Assembly: GCA_020850945.1 (NCBI GenBank)
Contig: JADZDR010000077.1
Span: 1-54,981 of the forward strand
Origin: Acidimicrobiia bacterium
GTDB lineage: Bacteria; Actinomycetota; Acidimicrobiia; UBA2766
Length of the DNA stretch: 54,981 bases
Direction: 5' to 3'
Below, one piece after another: positions 8,797 through 17,341 of this stretch (position 1 is the stretch's first letter; each line of letters opens with the position of its first letter). A model generated the notes under the pieces. It was not told the origin of the DNA. It did no database searches and was given only the letters and a program-made list of their open reading frames with translations. Both the position numbers and the translations under genes were made by a program.

Positions 8797-9396
8797 ATGT
8801 CGCCTGAGGAGTTGCTCGACAGCCATGCCCGTGCCCTCGACTGGACGGGTACAGTCGTGGGGCGGATTCCCCGCTCCCGGCTCGAAGCACCGACACCGTG
8901 TGACGAGTGGACGGTTGCCGAGCTGCTCCAACACGTCGTCGCGGGCAACCTCTGGGCGGCCGAGCTCGCCTCGGGGAGGACGATCGCCGACGTAGGCGAT
9001 CGCCTCGACGGCGACGTACTGGGCGAGGACGTCACGCACTCCTACACCGAGTCGGCCGCCCTCGCCGACGCTGCGTTCCGGGTCCCGGGCGCGCTCTCTG
9101 CTCCCTGCGATGTGTCGTACGGTCCGGTACCGGGCGCTGTCTTCTGCGAGCACCGCTTCGTCGACGTCCTCGTGCACGGCTGGGATCTCGCCGTCTCCAC
9201 GTCCGGCCCGCAGACGCTCCCGCCGGGCCTCGTCACGGCATGCTGGGAGGTCGTGGAACCCCAGCTGCCCGAGCTGGAGGCGAGTGGCGCGTTCGGCACC
9301 GCCCTCGAACCGTCACCTGACGCGCCCGCCCAGGACCGGCTTCTCACCGCCCTCGGCCGTGACCCCGGCTGGACGCCTGCGCAGCCTCGCCTCTGA
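8797..9396 (+). CDS. TIGR03086-like / DinB (mycothiol-dependent type) metal-binding protein
   Basis: A 199-residue protein of the DinB/mycothiol maleylpyruvate isomerase N-terminal superfamily. Metal-ligand histidines fit those in LLQHVVAGNLW (about residue 46) and in the FVDVLVHGWDLAVSTS segment. The RSRLEAPTPCDEWTVAELLQH opening is characteristic of the TIGR03086 subgroup. Substrate unknown; relatives use mycothiol or act as thiol-dependent transferases. ATG 8797 follows GGGGG at 8788-8792. It appears monocistronic. Confidence 0.82.
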   Translation: MSPEELLDSHARALDWTGTVVGRIPRSRLEAPTPCDEWTVAELLQHVVAGNLWAAELASGRTIADVGDRLDGDVLGEDVTHSYTESAALADAAFRVPGALSAPCDVSYGPVPGAVFCEHRFVDVLVHGWDLAVSTSGPQTLPPGLVTACWEVVEPQLPELEASGAFGTALEPSPDAPAQDRLLTALGRDPGWTPAQPRL

Positions 9397-9416
9397 GGGA
9401 TTCGAGGGTCGAGACG

Positions 9417-9443
9417 GTATGCTCTCGGATAACGCGCGTTATC
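9417..9443 (+). promoter_or_regulatory. Promoter -10 with palindromic operator
   Basis: TATGCT (9417-9422) is a good -10 hexamer; the -35 (CTGAGG near 9393) is poor. Right after it, at the expected transcription start, is the perfect 16-bp palindrome GATAACGCGCGTTATC (9428-9443). A regulator bound there would block initiation. It controls the activase pseudogene that follows. A related ATAAC-GTTAT site precedes the flavoprotein gene at 45582. Confidence 0.5.
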
Positions 9444-9457
9444 AGGGGGTCGTGGCT

Positions 9458-10127
9458 GTGCCAGTCGCACAAACGCCAGGCGGTGCGGGGAGCGAGCGGG
9501 TCGCCGGTTGTGACCTGGGGAAGGCAACCGCCACGTTCGTCGTCGCGGACATCGGAGCGGGGAGCCTCGAGTTCGAGTCGGTGGAGACCGTCGTCCACAG
9601 CGGCCGCCCCATGGACGCCTTCTGTGAGTGTACCGCAACAACGACATCTCCTCGTGCCTCGCGATCGGCGCCAAGGCGCGCGGGAGCTCGTGCGCCTGCC
9701 GAAAGGGGGGCGACGCGGTCCGAACCTCGTCGCTGACGGGATGGCTCGACTCCGCGGCCTCCTCTACTCGAGGGTGCGGCGGCACCACGCCTGGCTTCCC
9801 GCGCCGGACATCGCCGCCCTGCTCGCCGAATCAGCGCAGGTCCTCGACCGCCATCCGCAGGGTGAGGCGCCGGTCACCGTCGGCTCGGTCCTCCACCACT
9901 GGAACAGCGGGCTCTGCGACGGTGTCGTCGTCGTGAGTCCGTGGGGATGCGGCCCCGCCCTGATCGCCGAGAGCCTCCTGCGCCACCGACACGAGATCCC
10001 CATGCTGCTCGTCTACGTGGACGGCTCCCCCATCGACGAGCGACGCCTGAACGCCTTCGCCTTCCGGCTCCGCCGGCAGCCGGTAAAGAGCCTGCCACGT
10101 GGGCGTACTCAACCACGTCAGGTGTAG
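9458..10127 (+). pseudogene. Decayed acyl-CoA dehydratase activase (HgdC/BadF-BcrA type)
   Basis: The remains of an activase of the 2-hydroxyacyl-CoA dehydratase/benzoyl-CoA reductase family. Frame one, from about GTG 9458, encodes the ASKHA phosphate motif VAGCDLGKATATFVVAD and reads to AFCE near 9627. An apparent single-base loss (TGG to TG in an expected EWYRNND) shifts to a second frame, YRNNDISSCLAIGAKARG. After about 9690 a third frame gives only the family C-terminus, with GLCDGVVVVSPWGCGPALIAE and the LLVYVDGSPIDERRLNAF segment, ending at 10127. Intact relatives are far longer (roughly 1000 residues or more when fused), so a large internal deletion accompanies the frameshifts. The promoter and palindrome at 9417-9443 are still present, suggesting recent decay. 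Confidence 0.75.
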
Positions 10128-10140
10128 TTGAGTACGCCCA
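10100..10140. terminator. Bidirectional hairpin between the activase remnant and tRNA-Arg
   Basis: Arms TGGGCGTACTCAAC (10100-10113) and GTTGAGTACGCCCA (10127-10140) form a perfect 14-bp stem with a 13-nt loop. The stem overlaps the end of the last pseudogene frame and lies downstream of the minus-strand tRNA-Arg, so it can serve both directions. Confidence 0.6.
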
Positions 10141-10159
10141 GGTGGAAGTCGGCTTCTCG

Positions 10160-10236
<77 letters not shown>

Positions 10237-10295
10237 ATTCCGATTCCGAAGCGTAACAGCAGCGCCAGGAGGTCTGCGATCCGCCTCGGTATCCG

Positions 10296-10384
10296 CGGAG
10301 GGTGAGGGATTCGAACCCTCGAGGGCCTTGCGACCCAACGGGATTAGCAATCCCGCGCCATAGACCGGACTAGGCGAACCCTCC
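10296..10384 (-). tRNA. tRNA-Ser (GCT)
   Basis: Minus-strand class II tRNA with acceptor GGAGGGT / ACCCTCC, anticodon stem CGGGA / TCCCG with loop TTGCTAA (anticodon GCT), a long variable arm and T-loop TTCGAAT. G is at the discriminator position; CCA is not encoded. Confidence 0.96.
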
Positions 10385-10517
10385 TCTGTGTGCATCGAGA
10401 GGATAGGTGCCCGGTGCCGTGGAGAGGCAAGGGTTGCATACCCGGCGCTCCGCCCCGTGTGTGCAGGTATTCTCGTCTGCTCGCACTCAGACCCACACCG
10501 AACCGACCGGAGCGAAC

Positions 10518-10982
10518 ATGGAGAAGGGGACCCTGCTCAGCCAGGAGGCGTTCGACCGTCTCACGGCGGAGTTGCACGAGCTCGAGACCGAGGGCCGCCT
10601 CCGAGTCCAACAGCGCATCCAGGCCGCACGGGAGGAGGGCGACCTCCGCGAGAACGCCGAGTACCACCAGGCGAAGGAGGACCAGGCGTTCCTCGAGGGC
10701 CGGATCGCCGAGCTCCGCTCCCTCCTCGAGACGGCCGAGGTCGGCCACGCGACGGGAGGGGGTGACGTCGTCGAACAGGGTGTGCGGGTGACGCTTCGCG
10801 ACGCGGACGGCGACGAGGACCTGTACGTATTCACGTCGACCCACAACGAGTCCGAGCTGCCGGTCATCTCGCCCGAGAGCCCGCTCGGCCTCGCCCTCCA
10901 GGGACATGCAGTCGGCGACGTCGTCGTGTACGAGGCGCCGGTCGGGAAGCTCAGTGTCGAGATCCTCGCGATCGAAGTCTGA
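10518..10982 (+). CDS. greA: Transcription elongation factor GreA/GreB family
   Basis: A 154-residue GreA. It rescues backtracked RNA polymerase by stimulating its transcript cleavage through the secondary channel. The N-terminal coiled coil (residues about 8-75) carries the tip acidic region EEGDLRENAEYHQAK. The C-terminal FKBP-like domain has SPESPLGLALQGHAVGD. ATG 10518 follows CGGAGCG. The membrane-protein gene begins 16 nt downstream, so co-transcription is likely. Confidence 0.94.
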   Translation: MEKGTLLSQEAFDRLTAELHELETEGRLRVQQRIQAAREEGDLRENAEYHQAKEDQAFLEGRIAELRSLLETAEVGHATGGGDVVEQGVRVTLRDADGDEDLYVFTSTHNESELPVISPESPLGLALQGHAVGDVVVYEAPVGKLSVEILAIEV

Positions 10983-10998
10983 CCGGTCACGCGGGCGC

Positions 10999-11739
10999 GT
11001 GAAGCTGCGCGCCCGGCCCCTGATCCGCGGGTCGGTCCACGTGTACAGACGCAATGCCGCCCTCATCCTCGGCACGGCGGTGATCGTCTTCGCACCCGTC
11101 GCCGCCTTCGAGGCGTTCTTCGACGAATCCGTGGAGGCCCGCACGCGCGACCTCCTCGATCTCGAAGTCCTCGTGTCCCTCGCCGGCGTGATCACGGGGA
11201 TCGTCGTGTCCTTGCTGGTCATTCTCTTCTACGAGGGTGTCGTCGAACGGATCGCGGCCGTAGAGCACCGTGGGCACCCTCACGCCCGTCCCGTCGAAAT
11301 CCTCGCAGACCTGCCCTACGGTCGTCTCCTCGTCGCCGACGTCCTCCTGACTGCCGCCACCCTCGTCGGTGCTCTCTTCTTCGTGGTGCCCGGGCTGGTC
11401 GTGCTCGTGCTCTTCTCGCTCACGCCGCCGATCATCAACATGGAGCGCCGGAGCGTGGCGTGGTCCCTGCGACGCAGCTACCGCCTCGTGCGGGGCAACT
11501 TCTCCCGTGTCGCCGTCGTCGTGCTCGGCGGCCTCACGTTCGGCGAGCTCGTGGAGACGGGCTTCGAAGCGCTGGCCCACGCCCTCCACACCGGCAGTGG
11601 CGGCGAGTTCGTGGCCATCCTCGCATCCGATGTCGTCGTCGAGCCCCCCGTCACGCTCCTGATCGTGGTCACGACCTTCATCCTGAGCGGTGTCCCGGTG
11701 GACGATACGGGCGAGGACGCGCGTCTCGTCTCCCCATAG
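10999..11739 (+). CDS. Polytopic membrane protein of unknown function
   Basis: A 246-residue protein with about five hydrophobic segments (around [55 protein letters not shown], and a C-terminal [13 protein letters not shown]). The [18 protein letters not shown] stretch before the last membrane region resembles glycerophosphoryl-diester-phosphodiesterase-type or DUF975-like membrane domains, but I cannot assign a family firmly. Start GTG 10999; it lies 16 nt after greA and 11 nt before tRNA-Ser(TGA). Confidence 0.75.
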   Translation: MKLRARPLIRGSVHVYRRNAALILGTAVIVFAPVAAFEAFFDESVEARTRDLLDLEVLVSLAGVITGIVVSLLVILFYEGVVERIAAVEHRGHPHARPVEILADLPYGRLLVADVLLTAATLVGALFFVVPGLVVLVLFSLTPPIINMERRSVAWSLRRSYRLVRGNFSRVAVVVLGGLTFGELVETGFEALAHALHTGSGGEFVAILASDVVVEPPVTLLIVVTTFILSGVPVDDTGEDARLVSP

Positions 11740-11750
11740 AATCCGCTCCC

Positions 11751-11835
11751 GGAGGGATGGCCGAGTGGACGAAGGCGGTGGTCTTGAAAACCACTGAGGT
11801 GTGAGCCTCCGGGGGTTCGAATCCCTCTCCCTCCG
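11751..11835 (+). tRNA. tRNA-Ser (TGA)
   Basis: Plus-strand class II tRNA with acceptor GGAGGGA / TCCCTCC, anticodon loop TTGAAAA (anticodon TGA), long variable arm and T-loop TTCGAAT. CCA is not encoded. It lies tail-to-tail with serS, the enzyme that charges it. Confidence 0.96.
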
Positions 11836-11864
11836 CAAGAAGCAACCAACCCCGCGTCAGTGCT

Positions 11865-13124
11865 TCACTCGGGTCGCATCAGGGCGGGGGCGCCACGCTC
11901 GACGAGGGCGGCGGGCAGGGCGACGGAACCGTCCTCCCGCTGGTGCTGCTCGAGGAGGAACGTGAGGGCGCGACCGATCGCGACAGCCGTGCCGTTCAGG
12001 GTGTGGACGGGTACGTTGCCGGCGTCGAGCTTCGTGCGGACCCTGAGGCGACGCGCCTGGTAGTCGGTCGTGTTCGAGGCCGAGGTCGCCTCCCGGTACC
12101 GACCCTCGGACGGCAACCACGCCTCGATGTCGTACTTCTTGGCCGCAGGCGCGCCGAGATCACCCCCGCAGACGTCGACCACGCGGTACGAGAGCTCGAG
12201 CGCGTCGAAGATCCGGCGCTCGCACGCGAGGAGGAACTCGTGCTCCTCCCAGCTCGAGTCGGGATGCGTGAACGAGAACATCTCGACCTTGTCGAACTGG
12301 TGGACACGGAAGATGCCCCGCGTGTCCTTGCCATGCGTGCCCGCCTCACGCCGGAAGCAGGTCGAGAAGCCGAGGTACCTGAGGGGGAGCCGGGCGGCGT
12401 CGAGGATCTCGTCCATGTGCATGGCAGCGAGCGGCACCTCGGACGTCCCGGCGAGGAACAGGTCGTCCTGGTCCGTCGCATAGATCTGGTGGCGGTCGGT
12501 GGGGAAGAAGCCCGTCCCGTACATGGCGGCCTCCCGCACGAGAACGGGCGGGACGACCGGGACGAAGCCCGACGGTGTGAGGAGGTCGAGGACGAGTCGC
12601 TCGAGGGCGAGTTGGATGCGCACCGCGTCACCACTGAGATAGGTGAATCGCGACCCGCTCACGACGGCAGCCCGTTCGATGTCGATGATCCCGAGGGCAA
12701 CCCCCATGTCGTAGTGATCACGCAACCAAGGCGGCGTCTCGGTCGCGCCGACCGTCACGACGGCGACATTGTCGAGGTCGTCGGCGCCTTCGGGCACCGA
12801 TGTGTGGGCGGGGTTGGGGATCTCGGCGAGGAGGGCGTCGACCGTGGCCGCGGCTGCGTCGAGGTCCGTGTCGACTCTCTCGCGTTCGGCCTTGAGCGCC
12901 GCCATGGCCGCGACCATCTCGTCCCGGCTCGCGCCATCTGCGGTCGCGATGTCCCGACCGGCCGTCTTCTGCCTGCTGCGCAGCTCATCCGCCTCTGTCT
13001 GGAGGTCGCGGCGGCGCCGGTCGGCGTCAAGGAGGCGGTCGATGAGAGAGGTGTCCGCTCCCTTCCGGGCGAGACCCCGCTTGAACGCGTCGGGATCGTC
13101 CCGCGCCGCCTTCAGGTCGATCAC
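11865..13124 (-). CDS. serS: Serine--tRNA ligase
   Basis: Class II synthetase of 419 residues. The N-terminal long antiparallel coiled coil (about residues 1-105) recognises the tRNA-Ser variable arm. Motif 2 is in the [20 protein letters not shown] segment, and motif 3 is in [19 protein letters not shown]. It is the last gene of a DUF4446-pheA-serS run, starting one base after the pheA stop. Two tRNA-Ser genes lie within 1.6 kb. Confidence 0.97.
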   Translation of the reverse strand: MIDLKAARDDPDAFKRGLARKGADTSLIDRLLDADRRRRDLQTEADELRSRQKTAGRDIATADGASRDEMVAAMAALKAERERVDTDLDAAAATVDALLAEIPNPAHTSVPEGADDLDNVAVVTVGATETPPWLRDHYDMGVALGIIDIERAAVVSGSRFTYLSGDAVRIQLALERLVLDLLTPSGFVPVVPPVLVREAAMYGTGFFPTDRHQIYATDQDDLFLAGTSEVPLAAMHMDEILDAARLPLRYLGFSTCFRREAGTHGKDTRGIFRVHQFDKVEMFSFTHPDSSWEEHEFLLACERRIFDALELSYRVVDVCGGDLGAPAAKKYDIEAWLPSEGRYREATSASNTTDYQARRLRVRTKLDAGNVPVHTLNGTAVAIGRALTFLLEQHQREDGSVALPAALVERGAPALMRPE

Positions 13125-14057
13125 CTAGTCGCCCTCCATCTCGGCGACGAGGCCGGTCACCCACTCGCCGGCCTGCGCCCACGCGGCCTCCTCCTCTTCC
13201 TCGTGGAAGATGCCGCGGCGGCGCGCCCGCGGGTACGAACCGAGGAAGTGCACGGATCCGAACCTGAATCGCAGCCCCCGCAAGGCGTCCTGCACGAGGG
13301 CATCGGCGAGGTGGCCCTCGATGTCGATGAAGAACCAGTACTCGCCGAGACCACCCTTCGTGGGGCGGGATTCGATCTTCGTGAGGTTGAGCCCGCGGGC
13401 GGCGAACTCCTGGAGGATCGCGAGCAGCGACCCCGGCCGGTCGACACCCAGATGGCAGACGATGCTCGTCTTGTCCGCCCCCGTACGGGGCGGCACACCG
13501 TGGCCGAGGAGGACGAAACGCGTCTCCGCACCCGGGTGGTCCGAGACGTCGTCGCGCAGGACCGTGGCCCCGTAGAGGCCCGCCGCGATGCGGGGGCCGA
13601 TCGCGACCCGGTCACGCCGCTCGGATCCGGCAACCTCCTGCACGGCTTCGGCCGTGCTGTTCGTGGCGACGAACACGGCCTGGGGCAGGAGCCCCTCGAC
13701 GGTGTGGCGGCACTGTGCCGTCGCATGCGGATGGGAGAGGATCTCCCGCACCTCACCCAGATCGGTGCCGGACAGCCCGATGAGGTTGTTGTCCACGACG
13801 GAGACGATCTCGCGGCGGATGAGCAGATCGGGCCTCTGGGCGAGGACGTCGAGCGTGATGTTCACGGATCCCTCGACCTGGTTCTCGATCGGGACGAGGC
13901 CCAGATCCACCTTGCGACTCGCGACTCCTTCCACGACGTCCGCGATCGTCGACATGGGAGTCATCTCGGCGTCGGCGAAATCCTCCTGCGTCCGCAGGGC
14001 GGCTTCCGTGTTCGTGCCCGGCGGGCCGAGGTAGCCGATGCGGACCGTCATCGTCAC
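13125..14057 (-). CDS. pheA: Prephenate dehydratase
   Basis: Converts prephenate to phenylpyruvate in phenylalanine synthesis. The 310-residue product is the monofunctional type. The dehydratase domain starts VRIGYLGPPGTNTEAAL and contains LVPIENQVEGSVN. The C-terminal ACT domain has GSLLAILQEFAARGLNLTKI followed by ESRP, the Phe feedback site. A short extra tail (about 30 residues, EEEEEAAWAQAGEWV) follows the ACT domain. GTG 14057 overlaps the upstream stop by 4 nt; ATG 14051 is an alternative start closer to the family N-terminus. Confidence 0.96.
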   Translation of the reverse strand: MTMTVRIGYLGPPGTNTEAALRTQEDFADAEMTPMSTIADVVEGVASRKVDLGLVPIENQVEGSVNITLDVLAQRPDLLIRREIVSVVDNNLIGLSGTDLGEVREILSHPHATAQCRHTVEGLLPQAVFVATNSTAEAVQEVAGSERRDRVAIGPRIAAGLYGATVLRDDVSDHPGAETRFVLLGHGVPPRTGADKTSIVCHLGVDRPGSLLAILQEFAARGLNLTKIESRPTKGGLGEYWFFIDIEGHLADALVQDALRGLRFRFGSVHFLGSYPRARRRGIFHEEEEEAAWAQAGEWVTGLVAEMEGD

Positions 14058-14557
14058 ACCATCTCGTGGTGGACATGGTCGGGGTCCATGGCGAGGGCAA
14101 TGGCCGCGCTCTCCTCCTCCGACAGCGGCCCGTCCTCACCCCTCCCCGCCTTCACTCCCTTGGCGTACACGCGGGCATCCGTGCGGCCGTTGATGCACGT
14201 GAGGACGAGGCCCGTCCCGTTCTCGTCGAGGAAGGCGGCGGAGAAGGACAGGTGGCCACCCATGTCCGCGAAGGCGTCGTAACGCACCACTCCAACGCGC
14301 TGCACCGCGGCCGCGAGCGCGTTGCGGAGCTGGCCGACCCTCGTGTCGAGGGCGGCGACGATCTGGCCGAGGTTCTGCGTCGTCTCGACCTGGAACGCCA
14401 CGGCCTCCACGAAATCGGACTCGTCACGACCGCCGGAGAGGATCGTGAGTCGGCGTTGCAGGCGACTCAATCGCACGAGGGCGAAGGCGGCCACGGCGAG
14501 AGCGGCGGCGCCGACGAGGCCGATGACGACGAGGGCGATGGTCACGGATTGGTCCAC
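14054..14557 (-). CDS. DUF4446 family protein
   Basis: A 167-residue protein with one N-terminal membrane helix (about residues 7-29). The conserved DUF4446 core reads VVRYDAFADMGGHLSFSAAF, then LDENGTGLVLTCINGRTDARVYAK. Function unknown; in other bacteria the family often sits near chromosome-partitioning or tRNA-synthetase genes. It is first in a minus-strand unit with pheA and serS, overlapping pheA by 4 nt. Confidence 0.85.
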   Translation of the reverse strand: MDQSVTIALVVIGLVGAAALAVAAFALVRLSRLQRRLTILSGGRDESDFVEAVAFQVETTQNLGQIVAALDTRVGQLRNALAAAVQRVGVVRYDAFADMGGHLSFSAAFLDENGTGLVLTCINGRTDARVYAKGVKAGRGEDGPLSEEESAAIALAMDPDHVHHEMV

Positions 14558-14585
14558 GGGGGAAAGTTACCTCTGCGAGCCGGGC

Positions 14586-15641
14586 TCAGGAGGAGTAGTC
14601 GAGCTCCAGCGAGCGGATGTTGTCCTGCACATTCTGTTCCCCGGGGAGAGGCCCGAGCGAGACGGTGACCCTGTTCCGGCCCGGTGCCGGACTCAAGCCG
14701 GCGACGGTCACGTTCTTGGAGGCCCCCGGCGCGAGTGCCGTGACATCGACGCTCGCCTTCTGCGTGTCCGTCGCTCCCTGTGGCCGGAGACTCGCCTTCA
14801 CGGCGAGCATGTCGATCGACTGGTCACCCACGTTCTTGATCGTGACCTGCACCTCGAACTTGCCGGACGCGACGACTTGCACGACTCCGTCCTGCACGCC
14901 GGAGGGCACCGGTTGCGTCGCGAGGGTGAGGAGGGCGACGTCAACCGTCCCGCTCACATCGGGTGCGCCGAGGAGCTTGCGGACGAACAGGGCAATCGCG
15001 GGTCGCTCGGTCTCGGCCGGCTCGGGAAACCAGTACGAGTCGGGCAGGTGCGGCGGCGCCGCCTCACCTTCGAAGTGCGCCTTCACGGCGGCCTGCGCGT
15101 ACGCGTACGCCCGGTCGCCCGTCACGAAGTCACGCTCGATGTCCATCATCTCCGACGTCACCTCGTTCGGATCCCCTCCCTCGGTCACGATCCGGTTGAT
15201 GAGGGACGCGAGCCGCGAGATGCCGCCGGCTCGGGCCTGCATCGCCACGACGAACTGCCTGAAAGCCCCCTCGAGCTCTGCGGGGGCGTCGAGTTGCTCG
15301 GCTTCCTCCGCGATACGCGTGGCGTCGGCCGCCCACGCCTCGAGGACCTCGGTGGCGGGCTTCTGCTCGTCACCGACGAGGATCGCGCTACCCGACGGTT
15401 CGGCGTAGAACTGGCGGAGGACCTCACCCACCGCCGTCGAGCGTTCGGCCAGCGGTGTGAGGTCCTTCTCGACGAAGGCCGCTGGCTTCGGCCCACCGAA
15501 GAAAGCGCGCGCCCCGAGCACGACGAACACGCTGAAGAGCACGATCAGGCCGATGAGCGGCCAGTTCGCCCCGCGCCGGCGGCCCGGGGGAGGGCGGGGC
15601 GCGTTCGCGTTCGCGGCGGCAACTCGTCCGGTTGTGGTCAC
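14586..15641 (-). CDS. Membrane-anchored extracytoplasmic protein, CARDB-like C-terminus
   Basis: A 351-residue protein not identified beyond its layout. A Pro/Arg-rich cytoplasmic tail (1-25) and a single membrane helix (about 28-48, NWPLIGLIVLFSVFVVLGARAF) precede a helical exterior domain (50-200). A C-terminal beta-rich segment (about 250-345, KFEVQVTIKNVGDQSIDMLAV) resembles CARDB/adhesion modules. A signal-anchor topology with an exposed C-terminus is inferred. GTG start at 15641; divergent from the next gene across a palindrome. Confidence 0.7.
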   Translation of the reverse strand: MTTTGRVAAANANAPRPPPGRRRGANWPLIGLIVLFSVFVVLGARAFFGGPKPAAFVEKDLTPLAERSTAVGEVLRQFYAEPSGSAILVGDEQKPATEVLEAWAADATRIAEEAEQLDAPAELEGAFRQFVVAMQARAGGISRLASLINRIVTEGGDPNEVTSEMMDIERDFVTGDRAYAYAQAAVKAHFEGEAAPPHLPDSYWFPEPAETERPAIALFVRKLLGAPDVSGTVDVALLTLATQPVPSGVQDGVVQVVASGKFEVQVTIKNVGDQSIDMLAVKASLRPQGATDTQKASVDVTALAPGASKNVTVAGLSPAPGRNRVTVSLGPLPGEQNVQDNIRSLELDYSS

Positions 15642-15738
15642 AGGGGGTCGTTCCTGTCAGGGCCCGTGGAAAAGCTCGACACGGACGATCGAGGGTGAAC
15701 GACCATTATCGCAGACCGGCCGGTGGTTCTCCCATCGT

Positions 15739-15760
15739 GAAGCCCGTGCGCACGGGCTTC
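15739..15760. promoter_or_regulatory. 22-bp perfect palindrome in a divergent intergenic region
   Basis: Half-sites GAAGCCCGTGC (15739-15749) and GCACGGGCTTC (15750-15760) meet with no spacer; CGGTGG (15721-15726) and CCACCG (15760-15765) form a second, outer repeat. Both flanking genes start away from it (15641 leftward, 15798 rightward). A transcription terminator makes little sense there, so an operator or shared leader is favoured. Confidence 0.45.
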
Positions 15761-15797
15761 CACCGTGCACGAGTAGCTTCTGGCGGAGGGCTCGGCT

Positions 15798-16697
15798 GTG
15801 AAAGGGACGAAGATGGGGGAGACGAACCCCGCGGACGCCGCGGACACTCCGGAGGCGGATGCCGGCATCCCCACCTCCGTCGCGCCGCCGGCACGGGACC
15901 GGACTCTCTCCCCGGCCGAGATCGCCGTCGAGTCCGCCCGTCTCGTGATCGGCCTCGCGGCACTCGTCGGATCCGGCTTCGTCGCTCTCCTCGAGCGCTA
16001 CGGCATCCCCGAGGCAGAGCTCCACCCCGACGGAGGTCCTCCGCCGCCTGCCCTGGCCGACGGCGACCCGACCGCCACGGATGCGGTTCGGCTCGCGGTC
16101 CACGGTCTCCTCGGCCTCGTCCGAAGCCCAGCGGACAGCTCGGCGCCACGGCGCAACGTCCTCGCAGGATTCGCGCTCGATCTGCCCGGCATGGCGAGCC
16201 GCCTCCGCACCGGCACGCGCAGGCGGGCTGCACCCGTATTCGGCCTCGCCGCCCGGGCCGCGGCGTTCGGTCCCGTCGCCGCCCGCGTCGAGCGCACGCA
16301 GGCGGTCCTCGACCGCTGGCACACCGTGGGCAGCAGAGAGATGGAGGCGAACCGGCAGTATGCCGCGGCCGTGCTCGACGCCGGCGCCCGCCTCGGCATG
16401 GACTGGATCGTCGACAACCTCAACCTCGACCTCATCATCAAGAACCTCGACCTGAACCGGATCCTCGCCGACCTCGAGCTCACGGACATCATCGTGGAAT
16501 CGACCGGTGGTGTGACGGAACGGACGCTCGAGTCCGTGCGCTCACAGGCGGTCGGAGCCGACGGGCTCGTGGATCGCCTCGTGGGGCGCACCCTGCGGCG
16601 ACGGACCCGGGACGCCCCGAAGGGTCCCGCCTTGCTCGTCGGCGACCCAGGCGCCACAGGCACCGCAGGCGACAACGGATCCGTCGTGCAGCCGTGA
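15798..16697 (+). CDS. Conserved hypothetical, probable membrane-associated protein
   Basis: A 299-residue protein of unknown function. An acidic Pro-rich N-terminus precedes a hydrophobic helix (ARLVIGLAALVGSGFVALLE, about 46-65). The C-terminal half contains a repeating amphipathic segment (DWIVDNLNLDLIIKNLDLNR, then ILADLELTDIIVES) with regular Leu/Asp spacing. GTG 15798 has GGAGGG at 15785-15790; an internal ATG at 15813 is weaker. It overlaps the RDD gene by 4 nt (GTGA), so the products probably act together at the membrane. Confidence 0.65.
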   Translation: MKGTKMGETNPADAADTPEADAGIPTSVAPPARDRTLSPAEIAVESARLVIGLAALVGSGFVALLERYGIPEAELHPDGGPPPPALADGDPTATDAVRLAVHGLLGLVRSPADSSAPRRNVLAGFALDLPGMASRLRTGTRRRAAPVFGLAARAAAFGPVAARVERTQAVLDRWHTVGSREMEANRQYAAAVLDAGARLGMDWIVDNLNLDLIIKNLDLNRILADLELTDIIVESTGGVTERTLESVRSQAVGADGLVDRLVGRTLRRRTRDAPKGPALLVGDPGATGTAGDNGSVVQP

Positions 16698-17275
16698 CCG
16701 AGCCACAGGCGGACCGGCCCGAAGGAGGGACCGAGTACGGCCACTATGCCGGCCTCGTAAGCAGGGCGGCGGCCTGGATGCTCGACCTCTTCGTGCTTCT
16801 CGCCGGACTCTACGGGTCCATCCTCGTCGCCTCGACCGTGCAGAGCATCTTCTCGCTCGAACCTCCTTCCGTCCCCCAGATCAGCCGTGTCGCCTTCATC
16901 GTCACGTTCGGAGCCGGCGCGTTCGTCTACCTGTTCGTGGGCTGGTCGGTGTGGGGCAAGACCATCGGCAAGGCCGTCCTCGGCCTCGAGGTCCTGCGAG
17001 CCGACGGCTCGAAGCTGCCGGCCCTGCGCTGCATCATCCGCATCTTCGGCTACGTGGTCTCCGCCCTTCTCTTCGGGATGGGCTACTGGTGGGTGGCACT
17101 CAGCCCGCGACGGCGGGCGTGGCACGACGCGATGGCGGGGAGCTGTGTCGTATATGCGTGGCGAGCCCGGTCGAGCCGGATCTTCGACGCGCTCGGGCAA
17201 GGACAAGGAACGGGAAGGAGGAGGCGCCGGGCTGGTCCAGATGGATCAGGCGCCGATTCGGCGCCTGTGCGTTGA
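16694..17275 (+). CDS. RDD family membrane protein
   Basis: A 193-residue RDD-domain protein. The domain signature begins at GLVSRAAAWMLDLFVLLAG (Arg and two Asp give the family name). Hydrophobic segments are at about 30-50, 65-85 and 110-130, with the typical GWSVWGKTIGKAVLGLEV loop and RRRAWHDAMAGS near the end. Some RDD proteins take part in Na+/H+ exchange, but most are uncharacterised. It is translationally coupled to the preceding gene, and its last codons overlap a hairpin at 17248-17266. Confidence 0.88.
   Translation: MTEPQADRPEGGTEYGHYAGLVSRAAAWMLDLFVLLAGLYGSILVASTVQSIFSLEPPSVPQISRVAFIVTFGAGAFVYLFVGWSVWGKTIGKAVLGLEVLRADGSKLPALRCIIRIFGYVVSALLFGMGYWWVALSPRRRAWHDAMAGSCVVYAWRARSSRIFDALGQGQGTGRRRRRAGPDGSGADSAPVR
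17248..17266 (+). terminator. Hairpin at the 3' end of the RDD gene
   Basis: AGGCGCCGA (17248-17256) and TCGGCGCCT (17258-17266) form a 9-bp perfect repeat around 1 nt. It overlaps the final codons of the RDD gene and may end the 15798-17275 transcript before the MMPL gene. There is no T-run. Confidence 0.4.
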
Positions 17276-17341
17276 TCGGGGACCATTGCGTATCCTCGCC
17301 GAGATCGGCACCATCGCTCCCCAATCCAGCCGGAGGTCCGC

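Noticed and set aside
9419-9460. ATG 9419 as the start of the activase gene
   Set aside because: This ATG lies inside the -10 hexamer TATGCT and upstream of the palindrome; GTG 9458 with AGGGGG upstream fits the family N-terminus better.
11943-14282. 779-codon plus-strand frame over serS, pheA and DUF4446
   Set aside because: Antisense shadow typical of GC-rich DNA; the minus-strand genes have clear family motifs and the shadow has none.
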